Positions 33,897 to 46,467 of a stretch of 64,000 nt of DNA are shown one piece after another (the first letter of the stretch is position 1; each line of letters opens with the position of its first letter). Source of the stretch: Haemaphysalis longicornis (taxonomy: Eukaryota; Arthropoda; Arachnida; Ixodida; Ixodidae); the NCBI GenBank assembly GCA_013339765.2, contig CM023454.1, forward strand, positions 37,190,950-37,254,949, read 5' to 3'. A program made the position numbers and the translations under genes. The notes under the pieces are model-generated. The model saw only the letters and a list, made by a program, of their open reading frames with translations, was not told where the DNA came from and did not search any database.

Positions 33897-35665
33897 AAGT
33901 GCGAAAGAGAGAGAGAGAGCTCTTTATTAGATGAAAGCAGAGAGGTTTGCCGGCATGTTCCCGCCTGCATGCTACTCTGCGGGGATGGGGAGAAGGGAGT
34001 AAAGGCCCTAAAAGAAGTAGGGCAGAAGAAAGATGGGAACAGAAGAGATTAAAAGAAAAGTGAACACGAACCTTTGCGTGGTGACTTAAACGTCCACACG
34101 ATCTGACACGTAAAGTTCTAAATTGTCTGTGCGAGGCCGATTCCTCGTAAATAGTCAAATAAAGCAACCAACACTTTTCTCTGGGACGATGGAGAGGGCC
34201 AGGGTACAAGGAGACCTTTCAAAGATATAGATGCGTTGTTGAGGCACTCAATCTTTTCTGCGAGGTGAGTTCTTTCTTGGGTGTATGCCGGACACTCTAG
34301 AAGGACGTGCTCTACTGTTTCGGGCAATCCACAATTATCGCAATAGGGGTTTGCAGTTAGACCGAGGCGATGGCGGTAAGAGTTCGTGAGCACTGCGTTG
34401 AGACGCAACCGCTGGTAAAGGGTTTCAAGCTTACGTGGAATCCGCTCTGGTAGCCTCATTCTGAGTCCAGGGTCTATATGGTGCAGGAAAGGGTGCCGAG
34501 TTTCAGGACAAGACCAGAGGCGGTTTCGCTCCGCTAAGGCAAGCTCCTTCGCTATCGCCGCGGCCTCGTGTTTTGTGAAAAAAATCTTTCTTACATTTCG
34601 CAGCTGTAGGCCTCTGCGAGCTGTCTCATCCGCTTTCTCGTTGCCGAGAATGCCGCAATGTGCAGGAATCCATTTTAGGGTCACTCGGTGACCGGCGACG
34701 TAGGCGAGATGGTGCAGGTACGTGACGTCACGGGATACATGCTCGTGAAGGCTGAAGCAGCTGGCACGCCGCAAGGTTTGCAACGCCGCCTTCGAGTCGT
34801 GAATATAGCCCATTCGGCTGGTGGCTGCCGAAGAATGTAGCGCAGGGCTTGTTTAAGTGCATGGAGCTCGGCAGACGTGGATGAGGTTGTTCGTTCCAGG
34901 CGGTAGGACAAGGCTTTGCCGGTCGACGAAATGAAGACGCCAGAAGAACTACCGTGAGGCGTAGTTGAGCCGTCAGTAAAAATGTGGGCCATATGCGAAT
35001 ATCGGGCATTGATGTGGGCAAGCGCGAGTGGTAGGAGGCAAAATTGTGGCAGAGTTTTCTTGGAGTTAAGACCAGGTATGCTAATGTTTATGCAAAGGGG
35101 TGAGAGAGTCCAGGGAGGGAAATCAGACGGCATGGTTTGTCGTGCTTGAGGGGGTACAGAAATGATTATAGAGTTTATCACTTCTGCGAAGCTGGAATTT
35201 TCGTTGCGCTGTACATTACGGGCCAAGGCATTGCTGTGTGAGTGCAACTGATGCCTCAGGTATATTCGAACTGTTTCCTGCAGCCGGAGAACATCCAAGG
35301 GCAGGCAACCAGCCTCCGCAACTGTACCAGTGCACGAAGTGCCCTTAGGCAGACCTAGGCAGGCGCGCAGACAATTATTTCTTGCTCCGTCAAGTTGCTT
35401 TTTGCTTGAAGTCGACAGCCGCTGTAACACTGGTAGGCTGTAACGTAGCAAGCCATCGACATAAGCCTTGCAGAGCAGCACCATCCATCGACAGTCACTG
35501 CCACAGCGCCTGCCGGCAAGGTACCCAATAACTTGCGACACTGCAGAAACTCGAGTACGTAGTTTGTGGACCTCCGGGCCCACGAGAGGTTCCTGTCCAG
35601 AGTTATCCCGAGGTATCTTTGGGTGCGCACATAATGCAGTCGATGACCCCCAAGGATTAACGGAA
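33897..35665 (-). mobile_element. LINE E, 5'-truncated: RT end, RNase H, knuckle
   Basis: On - it starts within the RT thumb (HYVRTQRYLGITLDRNLSW, about 35630) and ends with the 3' untranslated region, AATAAAGAG and a (CT)n tail at 33905-33920. It is truncated at the 5' end as LINE copies usually are. I looked for a target duplication around both ends and found none convincing. Confidence 0.85.
34118..35630 (-). pseudogene. LINE E ORF2 C-terminal half
   Basis: Two main frames, 34681-35583 and 34118-34813, are joined by a frameshift near 34790. The first has the RT connection (RACLGLPKGTSCTGTVAEAG) and the RNase H start HIFTDGSTTPHGSSSGVF with SAELHALKQALRYIL. The second has HDSKAALQTLRR, LKWIPAHCGILGNEKADETA and the terminal knuckle CDNCGLPETVEHVLLEC. 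All RNase H acidic residues seem to be present. It ends at LAQTI and TAA. Confidence 0.85.
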
Positions 35666-37619
35666 ATTAAAAAAGAGCTCAGTAAAAGTGTTCAGAGACG
35701 AGTGGAGAAATGCAAACAAACCACGATCAACCTTGTTGCCATTTTGATATCCAAGACGAAGCTTATGTGATGAAAACGGACGAAAGCCTAAGGGTACGGA
35801 CATAAGACTTTCGGAAGATTTTTACACACCCACCATAGAGTGAGGAAACAAAATTTATTTTTCAATAGTCGGAATTAAGGAAAGCAATGCAGTGGGAGAG
35901 CCCCCGCATTTGTGTTGACATCCTGTTCTTCCCTGGCAGTAGCTTTGGGCACCTGGACCAGACATACCTGTTCTGAGCCACTTGGTCGATACGCATTGTC
36001 TCACACTGCTCGAGGCCCCCCCTATTTATGATAAAATCTCACGCTTGTGCTTCCGATTTCTTTTTTTATGTTGCGGAAAACCTACATATTCTAATAAAGT
36101 CACCCATGTTTCCACACTGTTTACACGCACTGCAATGAACCGTCGGGAAGCAGCGTTTCGACACCACTGGTTTAGTAACCTTTGTTGCCCGATGGTACTA
36201 TACTACTCTGCGCCTTTCGCGCAGGTTCTTTATTCCTGCTGCTTGGTATTTGAGCCTTCCCAACATGTATAGGTGACTATGTCTCGGTCAGTTGTCAACC
36301 TCTTCGTGCAGCATTTTCTGCCATCCGGCCTGGTGGGTGAAGGCCCAAGCCCCGTCATTTATCATACCGTTCTCCGACAGGCTAGAGTACGCTGTCCCCT
36401 GGGGACTTCGTGAGCTCTTTTATGGGGGCACCACTTATGCGTACTTTTCCGCGTCATCTTGCGAAAAGAAATTATAGCTGTGTTCCGCGAACCGACATCC
36501 CCTATGACATCGCACTCATCGCAGTGCAATTATGAGCACAAGAACGAACATATGGCCGCGGTAATATTGCAATGCATTCAAAGAGTTTAGCGGTAGTTTA
36601 ATACAATGAAGGGTTTCTCAAAGGCTGCAGGAAAAAAATTTAATACGATAAAATCAGTTGTATACAACTGCGGGACTGTTTCCCTAGTGTATGAATCCTC
36701 TCTCGTTTCGCAACGGCTTCAACTAAACACAAATGTCGCCGCCCAAATCTAACTGGAAAGTATAAAAAGAAAAACGCGTGAGCCAACTTAGGAGAATACA
36801 GGAGTGCAGGACTGTATGCGCGTGTGCGCATCGCCTGATGGAAGGTATAATATATATGAAAAAGAAGGCCCGTTCGTTTCTCTAATGGAGAAACGCCTGC
36901 TCTCTTGGACCGAGGGGCCCACAAGCGCATAAAATTACGGCACAACGTCCAAAATGGCCGCAGTACTATGACGGCTTTGATTTCTTCAGCTTTAAATCCC
37001 GGCCAGGGCATACCTGGTATAACCCAACAGCTGGCGGATATGATAGTCATGAGCCGACTGGCGGCGCGACTTTCACACCAATTGAAAGTGACGGTAATGG
37101 GGACACCACCGTTGTAACACCAAGACATCGCCTAGATAGAACGAGCTGGGACAAGATCTTGGGAGGTGAATTGGTGCAGTCTTGAACGATTGCAATTTCA
37201 GGCCTTTTCGAAATTCGTCCTATGGCTACCCTGTTTGGTTACCAGGCAGGTTGCCTATGTTCTCCAGAAAAATGTCTCCAAAAGCAATTTGAAAACCGAT
37301 GGTTTGACGATAACCAGCACCGGCAAAAATGTACACAAAATACGATAATATGCAGAGCCGATTGAAATATTTCCACGTTATAGAAAACAAAGCGCGTTTC
37401 GAGTTTACAATGCATTGACGGTTGCCCGGGTTTTTCAAAATGAGATTAGCGGTCAAGCAAAGTGCGCACCAGAAACCATTTTACCACCTTTACAGCTAAT
37501 AAAACATTTATAAAGACACTGCACCAGAAATAATTCTTTATATTGCACAGCTTTAGTGCGGAAGAATAATATAAGTGCAGGGACGCTGGCCGGATAAGAG
37601 CTGTAAAGACAAGCTTTCA
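35666..37619. other. No gene recognised
   Basis: The longest open frame is 162 codons on - (36640-37128) and is without a domain that I know; a second frame on + overlaps it at 36905-37117. The rest is AT-rich. I would not call a gene. Confidence 0.45.
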
Positions 37620-37680
37620 CAAGCTTTGGACCATTTACGTCTGCAGTATTGTGTAAATAAATTATAATAAATAGAAAAGA
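37620..37680 (+). mobile_element. CR1-like LINE 3' terminus, extreme truncation
   Basis: CTGCAGTATTGTGTAAATAAAT (22 bp at about 37640-37661), preceded by CCATTTACGT, is nearly identical to the last bases of the next element (38240-38265). It is best read as an older copy of the same family reduced to its tail. Confidence 0.6.
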
Positions 37681-37685
37681 AGGAA

Positions 37686-38278
37686 TTATCCGTCAGGTAT
37701 CATGGTACTCAATAAAATCCAACCACTACACATTAGATGCCAAATTGGCCGCTTAGCTTATCTAAAATCTCTAATTAGGGGTAAGACTGCATTATCACCC
37801 AGTCCATTCATTAGTCCGTTAGCCACGAGGAAAACACAACACACACATAGCCATAGTTTATCCCCATTGTTTGCCCAAACAAATACCTTTAGGTTTTCAT
37901 ATTTTCCACGCACAGTAGATGACTGGAATAAATTGCCAGAAAGTGTTTTTAGTAGAAATTTCACGAGAGCCGTACACGATCATTTTAGCAACTTTTAATT
38001 ACTGACGTTCGTGTTTTTAGCGACGTTTCTCAATGTTGTACGTGATTTTAGAGTTTTATTTGGATTGGAAACCCTGCTATGTTTGTACGAAAATTGAATT
38101 TCACCGTGGCCTGTTTATTTTCTAGTCTCCAAGTGAATTCTAAGTTCATGTTAAGCAATTGTTTTTGTTGCAGTGTATTACATTGTATGTGCGTGTATAT
38201 TCTTTTTGTTCTGCCCGTCCTGCTTCGCCATTTACTTGGCCTGCAGTATTGTGTAAATAAATAAATAAATGAATAAAA
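37686..38278 (+). mobile_element. CR1-like LINE, 5'-truncated 3' end
   Basis: One 98-codon frame at 37702-37998 encodes the RT C-terminus: HIRCQIGRLAYLKSLI, PFISPLATRKTQHTHSHSLS and FSYFPRTVDDWNKLPESVF, which is the CR1/L2-type ending. A 3' untranslated region follows with TTGGCCTGCAGTATTG and an (AAAT)n tail at 38252-38275. It begins immediately after the tail of the previous copy. Confidence 0.85.
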
Positions 38279-41029
38279 TTTGAAAGGTTGGTCACATTCA
38301 GTCACTTCTCGCACTTAGTAGCACTCTATATAAAAATGCATGCCTAGGCTCATTTGAAACGATATACACCTATAAAGTTTTGAGAAAGTTTATTGGGAGC
38401 ACTTTCTCTTTTAGGCGGGAAAATATTTTTATTGAGCACCCACCTTAAGTTCAAACTTGGGGCCCTAAGTAGGTTTCGGTGCAAGGTGGTTTTCTGCACG
38501 GATGCGGAGAGTTCGTGCGTCAGTGCAGGCCCATCCGCCGCATGTTTTGCTGGCTTCCTAAAATGCTTCCTGCTTGGTAAAGGTGACTTCATATGCACCT
38601 TGAGGCCTTCTGCAGTAATGAGAATCTTTTGTAGCTCTTCCACATATTTCATCGACGTACGAGCGTATAGATCACTTGGTTGTGCATAGTGCTTTTGAAA
38701 AGAAGTCACGAATTGGCTGCACACTTCGGAATGACAGGGCAATGAAGATATCTGGATTTAAATGAGGACAGGGTTCTTGGTGTACCGCCCAAAATTGTGC
38801 GACGCCATTCATCAGCGAAGAAGAAAAATTTTCAATAATTTATGACGATGATTCTGTTTCGTACTATCTTCTCGGAAGAAACCACGTAATACACCTCTCT
38901 AAAAGCAATTTCTCTTGCTAAATCCGAGGGGATCGCACGACCACTTGAAAAATTCCTAGAGCTTTGCTCAGCTAACCTTGTATATGCAAAGCAAAGCTTG
39001 GCTTAAATTGGTTGACTGCGAGTTTGGTTTATGTGCCCTTTTATGAGGTTGAATTGGCGAAAACGGCTCAAAGCCATTCGGCATCGTGCAAGGATCCCGG
39101 AAGGAAGCCAGCCCTTGCTTTAATTCACGGTCACTGCAGCATTCCTCTGCGCCGGGCAGAAGAGGAGTCACGTAGCTCGAGACGACCCAGTGGCGCATGC
39201 GCGCGAAGTTGCGGGGTTGGTCGGCTGCCTATCAGCTAAGCGGCCGCACCCGCCACGGCCGCTGCGTCGCTCAGTTGAGCACAACATGAAAACTGGGCCG
39301 TGTGTGCAGCCTGATGCACTTAAGGGGGGTATCGCTGGTGGTGTGTCTGAGGTAAAAGGAATGTGAACTTGCGTATCCGCGGCAACACTGCTGGGGGATA
39401 GCAGCAATTCCTCACTTAAAAAAAACGGTCTTTCTACCGTGTGTTTTCCCTCTGTCGCAGACCCACCCGGCGCACAACGTTTTTGCGGGCAGACGTGACA
39501 CTACAGTTTGCGGCTGCATAAACCGCCAAAGCTTACAAGGTAAGCTTCGTATCCCAGGATGGAGGCAAATTTACAAATAACTGATGTGAGCGATTCTATA
39601 TAGCATCGACGACTAAATGCCGTTGTGAGCATTTATGATTGCGCTATAGATATTTATGAAGTGTGTAATTTCTAAGTTGAGAATTGAATCGCTGGTGTTT
39701 GCTGCATACTGGATAAATAATTTCATGTTCTTGCAAAGTTTGTAAAGGTTTTAGGCAGGAGTGTTGTAAGTTGGACTAGTTGGTACTATTCCATGGTGGG
39801 TAACAGTGCAAACTGGAAGAAAACGCGGAAAGGTAGAAACACAAACAAGCGATGACTTTCATGTAATTTTGGTCGAAAAAACACAAATATATGCATAAGA
39901 TTCATCCTCACGGAGGAATGCGGGAAATGAAAAGAGGAAGAAAAAAACACCCCAGCTGCTGACACTGGCGGTACAGATTATAATAATTACTTTTCAACCT
40001 ATGCCTAGATAAGGAATGTCTTTTTCATGCAGGAAAACGGAAGGCTGGCTGACATAATCCGTCGATCAATTCAATCAGAGAGGCTACAAGTTTAGACAAA
40101 TACTTCGAGCAAGATGCTCCACAATCGTACCACTGGGTATATACGCAAGCCAAGGTACACCCATTCATCTCATACAAACTGTGACGAGATAGAGGAAAGT
40201 GCTGCTGTGTGTGTCGAACAAGGAGTCGAAGAGAAAGATTTTTAAAGAGATGACGTGGCACACCCTGGACAATCGCTATTAGTGGGTATGCAAGTAAAAA
40301 TCAGATGAAGAGGAGATCGTGACTGTTGAGGAAGCAAGGGCGGATTCGTAGGAACCGTCGTTTGAATGCCCCCTGCTAGAGGCGGTAGCCGTGATCTCCC
40401 GAGGCCGTTGTCACGGTGCCCGGAGCCCCATCAAGGCTGCAATGACAGCCGTGCTTCAAATAGCCTGATTCTACTATGTGACGTGTTTTAGCGGTGTGCC
40501 GACCCACCGACAGCAGTAGAGAATCGGGACTGGCCGATGCCTCCACCCTGGGTTGGCCACGGACACGTATCTCTTTTGAACTGCGTACTGTTTCTATTTC
40601 TTTCTCGCCCTCACAGAACTTTGCATTTTTTAGAGAAAGTATCTCACGCTGCTCGTCGATGTAACGTTCGTTTCGTGAGCTGCCTCGTCCACATCAACGT
40701 TCGTCACCGTCTACTACGCCTTTCTCAAGCGCCTCTGTCATTTGTACGGCGCTAATCCTGAGTCCCAGTCACCAATACCATAACTGGCGCACGCGACAGG
40801 ATCTTTTCGCTACCCTCTGGTAGAGGGAAACAGCTAGAAGTCGAGATTAGTGACGCAGATTCGATAGCGCGAGCATTGAGAAGCTATTGAAAGTCTGAAG
40901 GCGGACATAACTCTGTACTAACACCTTGGAGTCTGATACTTTAATGAACCAAAGAGACTGGCAAGTTTTAGATTTTGATATGGGAATTGAAGCAAAAACA
41001 ATTAAAAAAATGGACTAAAACGCAATATA
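38279..41029. other. No gene recognised; one CpG-rich island
   Basis: A 130-codon frame on - (38350-38742, without an ATG at its start) has no domain that I recognise. A CpG-rich patch at about 39110-39330 is discussed separately. The remainder is AT-rich. Confidence 0.45.
39110..39541 (+). promoter_or_regulatory. Possible CpG-rich promoter and noncoding first exon
   Basis: CpG density is higher here than in the flanks (for example GGCGCATGCGCGCGAAG and GCGGCCGCACCCGCC). The segment ends in ACAAG|GTAAGC (cut after 39539), a close match to a splice-donor consensus. No convincing TATA box or coding start is visible. This is a weak candidate from composition only. Confidence 0.2.
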
Positions 41030-42400
41030 CTGCAGGAAGTGAAGACCTGAATGCTAAAGTATGTAAGAATCAGCCTGGAGACAAGGCAGTTGGGAGCTAT
41101 GGTCTGGGCTGTAAAAATTGCAGGGGGACCTACTAGTCCAGTTCACAGAATGGAATAACCCCCGTATCGTGAATACCTTCTTCTGCAAATGGGAGAGCCT
41201 TAAGTGGACGTGGAGAAGCCTGAATTGGGAGCATAAAATGAAATAAACTTCATATATGCGATAATCCTGGCATCATACCGGATGCCGAAATGGCCGGAAG
41301 GGTAAGGCGTAGTGACCACTGTATGGTAAGATCTGGAATTAGGCTAGATTTGAGGAGGGACCGTAACAATCTAGTACAAAAGAAGCCGAATAATGAGCTA
41401 ACAGTAAGACGTAAATTCGAAGAATTAGGGATTGCGCTTCAGAACCGATATTCAGCTCTTGCCGAAGAAGCATGGTTTACGAAAGAGGAAGCCAGAGACA
41501 ACCTTACACTCACTATCACGGATTGTGCAGTAGACGTTGGGGGCGCGATGGCTCGACAGGATACTGGTAAACATTCCCAGAAGACAAAATATCTAATAAG
41601 AAAATGGCAAACCATGAGAATCTCCACCCCATTTGACAGGATAGAAGCTTTCCAAGTTTGCGAAGCTTTCGAAGGTAACCAATAAACGTAAGGCAGCTGA
41701 CATGCGGAAGTGTAACATTTGAGAGGGTAGAATACCCTATACAGACCCGAGGTAGCCTGAAAGCAGTTAAGAAGCGTCTTGGCGTGGGGAAAAATCAGAT
41801 GCATGATGGATGCAATTAAAGAGAAGCAGAGCAATATCATCGGAAAAACGGATGAAATAGTCTACGTAGCAGGGGAGGCATATAGGGATCTCTACAGAAG
41901 CCGGGATATCCAAGACAATGGCGAACGCGAAAATTGTTCTGGGAAGATAGACATCCCACCAGTAACGACAGAAGAAGTAAGGAAGGATTTGAGAGAAATG
42001 AAAGGGGGCAAAGCACCTGATGACGATCAGATAACGGGAGACAATTTGAATGAAGGTGGAAAAACTGTTCACAAAAAACTGGCAAAGCTGTATAGGCAAT
42101 GCCTAATGGCTGCAACTGTACATGAATATTGGGGGAACGCGAACATCATCCTAATTTATAAGGAATGTGACATGAAGGACTTGAAAAAACCGGTCCACCA
42201 GCTCACTGTTGTCTACAAAGTATTTACCAAAGTTTCGCTAACAGAAGTTCTTCAACCTTAGATTTCAGTCAACCTAAAGAGCAAGCAGGGTTCCACAAAG
42301 GCTATTCAACAATTCGCCATATTCACACGATCAATCACGTCATGGAGAATTCCACTGAGTATATTGAACACCTACTTAGAGCCTTGATAGATTTATGGCT
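41030..42400 (+). mobile_element. RTE-clade LINE fragment, both ends missing
   Basis: The late endonuclease is readable through frameshifts (NTFFCKWESLKWTW near 41170 and RSDHCMVRSGIRLDLR near 41308). The linker (41290-41685; RQDTGKHSQKTKYLIRK) and the start of the RT (41779-42261; VTTEEVRKDLREMKGGKAP, then VYKVFTKVSLTEVL) follow. It continues in another frame with QPKEQAGFHKGYSTIRHIHT to about 42400, before the catalytic blocks. Ending mid-RT is unusual, because LINEs normally keep their 3' end. Confidence 0.8.
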
Positions 42401-42638
42401 GTTTATTATACCAGAATATTTTGGTGGCATTATTAATAGTTTGATATTTTGAACTTCCTCAAGTAAACGTATTCTGCACATTGCACTTTTATTGCAAATT
42501 GATCTGGTGAGTGAACCGTCGGAGTGAATATTTAAGTCATATGGCTTTCACCGAAGGTGCATCGGCAGGACTTCAATATTTTTTGCAGAGAAGGAAATTA
42601 CATTGAGGCAAACCTTGTACTTTCTGCCGTCAGGACTT

Positions 42639-42820
42639 TAGGCGTCCTTTCACACACTAACTTGACAGATGGCGTTGCTTTTGTGAGGTTTTCTGGTGTG
42701 TTGTAAAATTTAAAAAAGCACATCTTTCATTTACCGTTCCTTCTCTGATATCTCGGCAAATTTTAAGTACGTTCTACCCTAGTATCGTTGTGTTATTCAG
42801 CCACAGTGAATACATTACCC
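42639..42820 (+). repeat. Unnamed dispersed repeat, copy 1
   Basis: About 182 bp, from TAGGCGTCCTTTCA to GAATACATTACCC, match the reverse complement of 50184-50366. Shared blocks include TCTGGTGTGTTG, ATTTACCGTTCCTTCTCTG, TATCGTTG and GTTATTCAGCCACA. There is no coding potential. I do not recognise the family. Confidence 0.8.
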
Positions 42821-43794
42821 TTAAAATAGTATATTTTTTTCCAATAAATACAATTCCCGATGGCTGAGCTTTCGTGCTTATGGACGCCTTTTCCTAATTT
42901 CAACCATCTGTCGTGCCCTGTTGCGCCTATCTGTGCAAGAAGCCTGCGGACAGAAGTTTTGACCACCCCAACTAACCACTAATATCTCTGCAACGTCCCA
43001 AAAGTATCCGAAGGTCTATGTCTTAGCAGTATCTCTATTAGAGATCCGTACATTCTGCAATATTTTTAAGAAAATTTTTGGATGTTGAGATAACGTTGCT
43101 AGTACCAGAATGCCGGACGTCCTTTCAAATATGCTAAAGACGTACTGTCGATGTTGCTGCTGCTTCATTTGTGGACAATATTTAGACATAATTTCATGAC
43201 GTTTTTCAGACGTTGCTGTTATGTCCCTTTTTTACTTCGAACATGTCTTTCGCAGTTTTATTTATTTTAGCTATATCTGCTATACTTTCTTTTAAAACTC
43301 TCCGCAGGCGTACTGAATTGGAGTTATCGAGGTGTTTTGTATGTGTTTTGTATGGGTTTGTACCGAGCGGTTTTGTGCAAGTTTTTAATTCAATAATATT
43401 GCTTTGTACCTTTGACCTTCAAAACAGTAGCCCAATACCGAACCTCACGGAAAGAGGCACGGACTTAGTGAAGAATTCGTTTACAAGCGACTTCGCCAAC
43501 AAGCCTTGGGGGGGGTCATTGCCGTCAAATCTGAACAAAATAAGATAGGATGATAAACGAACACGCAATTGGCACAACTCTACTTGCTACTTGATTTAAC
43601 CTTGATGTTATCTACCGACTGCAGCTTCGTATGAATTCACAGTGTGAGCGAAGCAAATTTCAGGGCTGCCTTGATACCGAGGTTACCATCGAAAGTCACT
43701 TGTAGGTTACACGGCAAGGCACTCTGCCTTTTTTGCCTTGAAAAAACAAGTCGATGACACCCTCATTGCAAAAAATACTAAACCAATCAGTCAC
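42821..43794. other. No gene recognised
   Basis: A 111-codon frame on + (43213-43548) starts with a hydrophobic stretch but has no family resemblance. Otherwise AT-rich. A GTCCTTTCA block near 43110 weakly recalls the start of the dispersed repeat. Confidence 0.4.
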
Positions 43795-43872
43795 GTTTTG
43801 CTAAGAATCGAACCATGGACATCCAAACACAACGCCAGCATCTAAGCACCAAACCACTCGACCACGCCGGAA
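43795..43872 (-). mobile_element. tRNA-like SINE head, degenerate
   Basis: Read on -, an A box TGGTCGAGTGG (43854-43864) and a B box GGTTCGATTCT (43804-43814) are spaced as in a class II (long variable arm) tRNA. No acceptor stem can be closed, so it is not a working tRNA. It is probably the head of a different SINE family from the one at 6907; its body would lie to the left. Confidence 0.6.
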
Positions 43873-43984
43873 AACAATGCGTGGACCCAATTTGGTACCC
43901 TAACTGAGGCTGCCAACAAATATCGTCGAGTCATTCATTTTGCCGTATTTCACGAATTTCGGCAGTGCTAACGCTCGTTTTTTT

Positions 43985-44270
43985 TTCAGCACCGATCTTG
44001 TAGGTGAGGCCAACTATGCTAATAGTGTAAGTGATGTTACCAAAGCTCCCTTAATTAAGCCAAGAAAAGTTATCACGCTTCATCGTTCTCCCTATGCAAG
44101 CTAAGGTGGCCGCGAATGAAATTGAATGCGGCGCTAGGTTTCTGGCGTTGATAAACTTTGTTCGTTACGCACCGATATTGCAGAAAGGCCCATCATGCTA
44201 ACACTACAAGCGATGTAGCCACAGCTCCTGTATTTATCACACAGATAGCTATCCTAGACCCCCGACCTCC
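43985..44270. repeat. Diverged tandem repeat, about 180-bp period
   Basis: A block starting GCACCGATCTTGTAGG near 43990 recurs near 44170 as GCACCGATATTGCAGA. The two are aligned through ATGCTAAYA, AGYGATGTWRCCA and AGCTCC. Each copy is preceded by related sequence. A third, weaker copy may lie near 44455-44500. It adjoins the tRNA-like head and may belong to the same SINE family. Confidence 0.6.
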
Positions 44271-44869
44271 CAGATGAAAGCCAAGCTAGCAACGAAGGAA
44301 TGCGCACATTCGAACAGAAATAGCTTGTAAGTTGCCTCAAGGCACCCAATTACCGCAAGTTTAAAAAACACTATTTTTTCTGCGAACGTGATGACTCCAA
44401 ACCACGATATTGACATAGAATCCAAACGATGTCGCCTGCTTTCGGATGCTTTCTGGCGCTGCGTCTACGCTGATATCTGGCGAGCATAGACATCGTCGTA
44501 GCTCCCGCGTCAGCTCACTTTACCGTGCATTTTGTCGACATCATCAACACGGTGTGATAGTGACGCGTGAAATTGCGGAAAATACGCTGCAAGTGGTTGC
44601 GGCCTGCGAACAGACCGAAAAATTAGGGCGCCCACAACCCCACGGCAGCTGTATTTCCACCGTAGACCCTTAACTTGCCCTAAATGCCGTAATCTAGATT
44701 GTCGGTACAAGTACTGTTCTCTTTAAAAAATACCCACGCTCAAGCTTGTCTTGTATATGATTTGCCAATGTTATCTTTATTTACCAATAACTTTGGCATC
44801 TATTTCGCAATGCTTTTCTTATCAAGGTGTTTGTCTCTTAGGAACTAGTTTTTCCCTCGGACGAACATG

Positions 44870-45034
44870 AGACAGACTGTCGTCGCGTGGCGAGTCCGAC
44901 CTTGCGACAGTTGCATTAACTGCACTCCGTATCGATGCGCGTGCTACTGGCCGGTGACGGCACGGGTGTGCACGCCTTCAACATTCGTTATTTCGGTGAT
45001 TTAACTAACATGAATTTACAGCCAAATAGTGAAG
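44870..45034 (+). other. Candidate first exon ending at a consensus splice donor
   Basis: A locally CpG-rich stretch (44880-44990) is followed by ATG at 45010-45012. The eight codons MNLQPNSE plus one base run into GAAG|GTAAGTGAGT, a strong donor match at 45035. There is no supporting downstream exon that I can identify. It is offered only as a candidate. Confidence 0.2.
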
Positions 45035-46467
45035 GTAAGTGAGTACTAGTGAACCTCGTTTTCTTGTCATATGTATTTAACGTAGCAGAGTTGCTCTCAA
45101 ACTTCGGTCCGCGTAAGCGGTTAGCGCTTACTTCTTGAGTGACTCGCTTCGTGCGTTGCGCCGATTTGTAAGTAGACCTTTGTACCTGGCTGCTGCGTGT
45201 GTAAACAAAATCAATTCTCGCACAATTTTTAGCCCTGTTTTTGGTGAAGTGGTTGTGTTCTGTCGTATTTTGCTAGCCAAATGTTTTGATTTGAACTGAA
45301 ATAATTGAAGCTGGAGAGTGCTAATATAAGTGCGTGTGGGAATATAAGTGCGTGTATGCGTTACACGCAAATCGTGTACTTTCAGCGAGATAATATGCAC
45401 TCTTGGTTTTTGTTTCGTTTCTGCAGATGCATTTTGTTTTCGTCGTAACAGTTTTCGGTTAAAAATCGTGCACAATAAATTGAATGATTGCCGTGCTTGT
45501 AGCATTAGAATAAAATCTTAAATCCTGTGATTTCCTAGTGTACAGAATTAAATAAAAATGCGATCTGGATGGTTTTTTCGCGTTTCGATTGAGTGTTCAA
45601 TCTTTCCGAACACTCAGTTTGGTCGTGAAATGTTGGAATGAACAGCGTGTGTGCAACCCGAAATTATTTGTAACGTCAGAACTACACGCATGTTGTAACT
45701 TGTACAGTAGTATGAGCAGGGATGGTTCCGCTTCGTACTCTTACTGCAAACGTAAAATAACCATTCAGAACCTAGTAAACATATTCAAAACTGGCTGTTA
45801 AATTTCTGTCACTTATTGAATTTTCATCTCAAAGAATTTAGTATGTAACAAACCCTGGTGATCAGAGTAACAAAGCATTTGGGATTCGCAGGTTTAAAGC
45901 AGAGTATGATTCTCGTGTCTGGCCTGTCGTTTGCTAAAAACTTACATGTTGCAGTCTGCTGACTGGTGCAACTTAGACTATGTTTGAATGTGATTGTGCT
46001 GTAAACTTTTCTTGCACTACTTTGATGCTTCCTGCTGTACAACGTATACTTCGAGTAAAAATGTAGGCCTAGCAGGACAAGCCAACTGGAAAATATGACG
46101 AGTTTTTTTGTAATGTGCGTTTTGAAGGTTTAGTTATGCATATATACCAACTAGCCAACCTCGCAATTCTGCTGCAGGGAGTATACATCCATGGAAGTGA
46201 TGCTGTCTGGGTTTGTGCATGTTTCCTTTTGCCACATTTTGTGAACATGGCTTCATCCATGTATATATTGTCACTTCAATCCACCAAGCGGTTAGGATAG
46301 GCACATAAAAATATTTTGCAAGTTGAGATGTGACCTGTAGCTGGGCTAAAATGTCCTCAGAGTCTCCATTCACGAAATATAGTTCTTATATATAGAGGTA
46401 CCTCACATTAGCTGTTATAGTTAGATATAAGGGGGCTTTAGTAGGGCCAATGCTGACATTAAATTAT
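45035..46467. other. No gene recognised
   Basis: AT-rich sequence; a 125-codon frame on - (45128-45505) has no domain that I know. A small tandem duplication, AATATAAGTGCGTGT, occurs at about 45324-45356. Confidence 0.45.

Noticed and set aside
33880..35700. Target-site duplication for LINE E
   Set aside because: Short partial matches only; none aligns with both ends.
36640..37128. 162-codon frame on - as a gene
   Set aside because: No recognisable domain, an overlapping open frame on +, and the length is not compelling for one frame in 64 kb.
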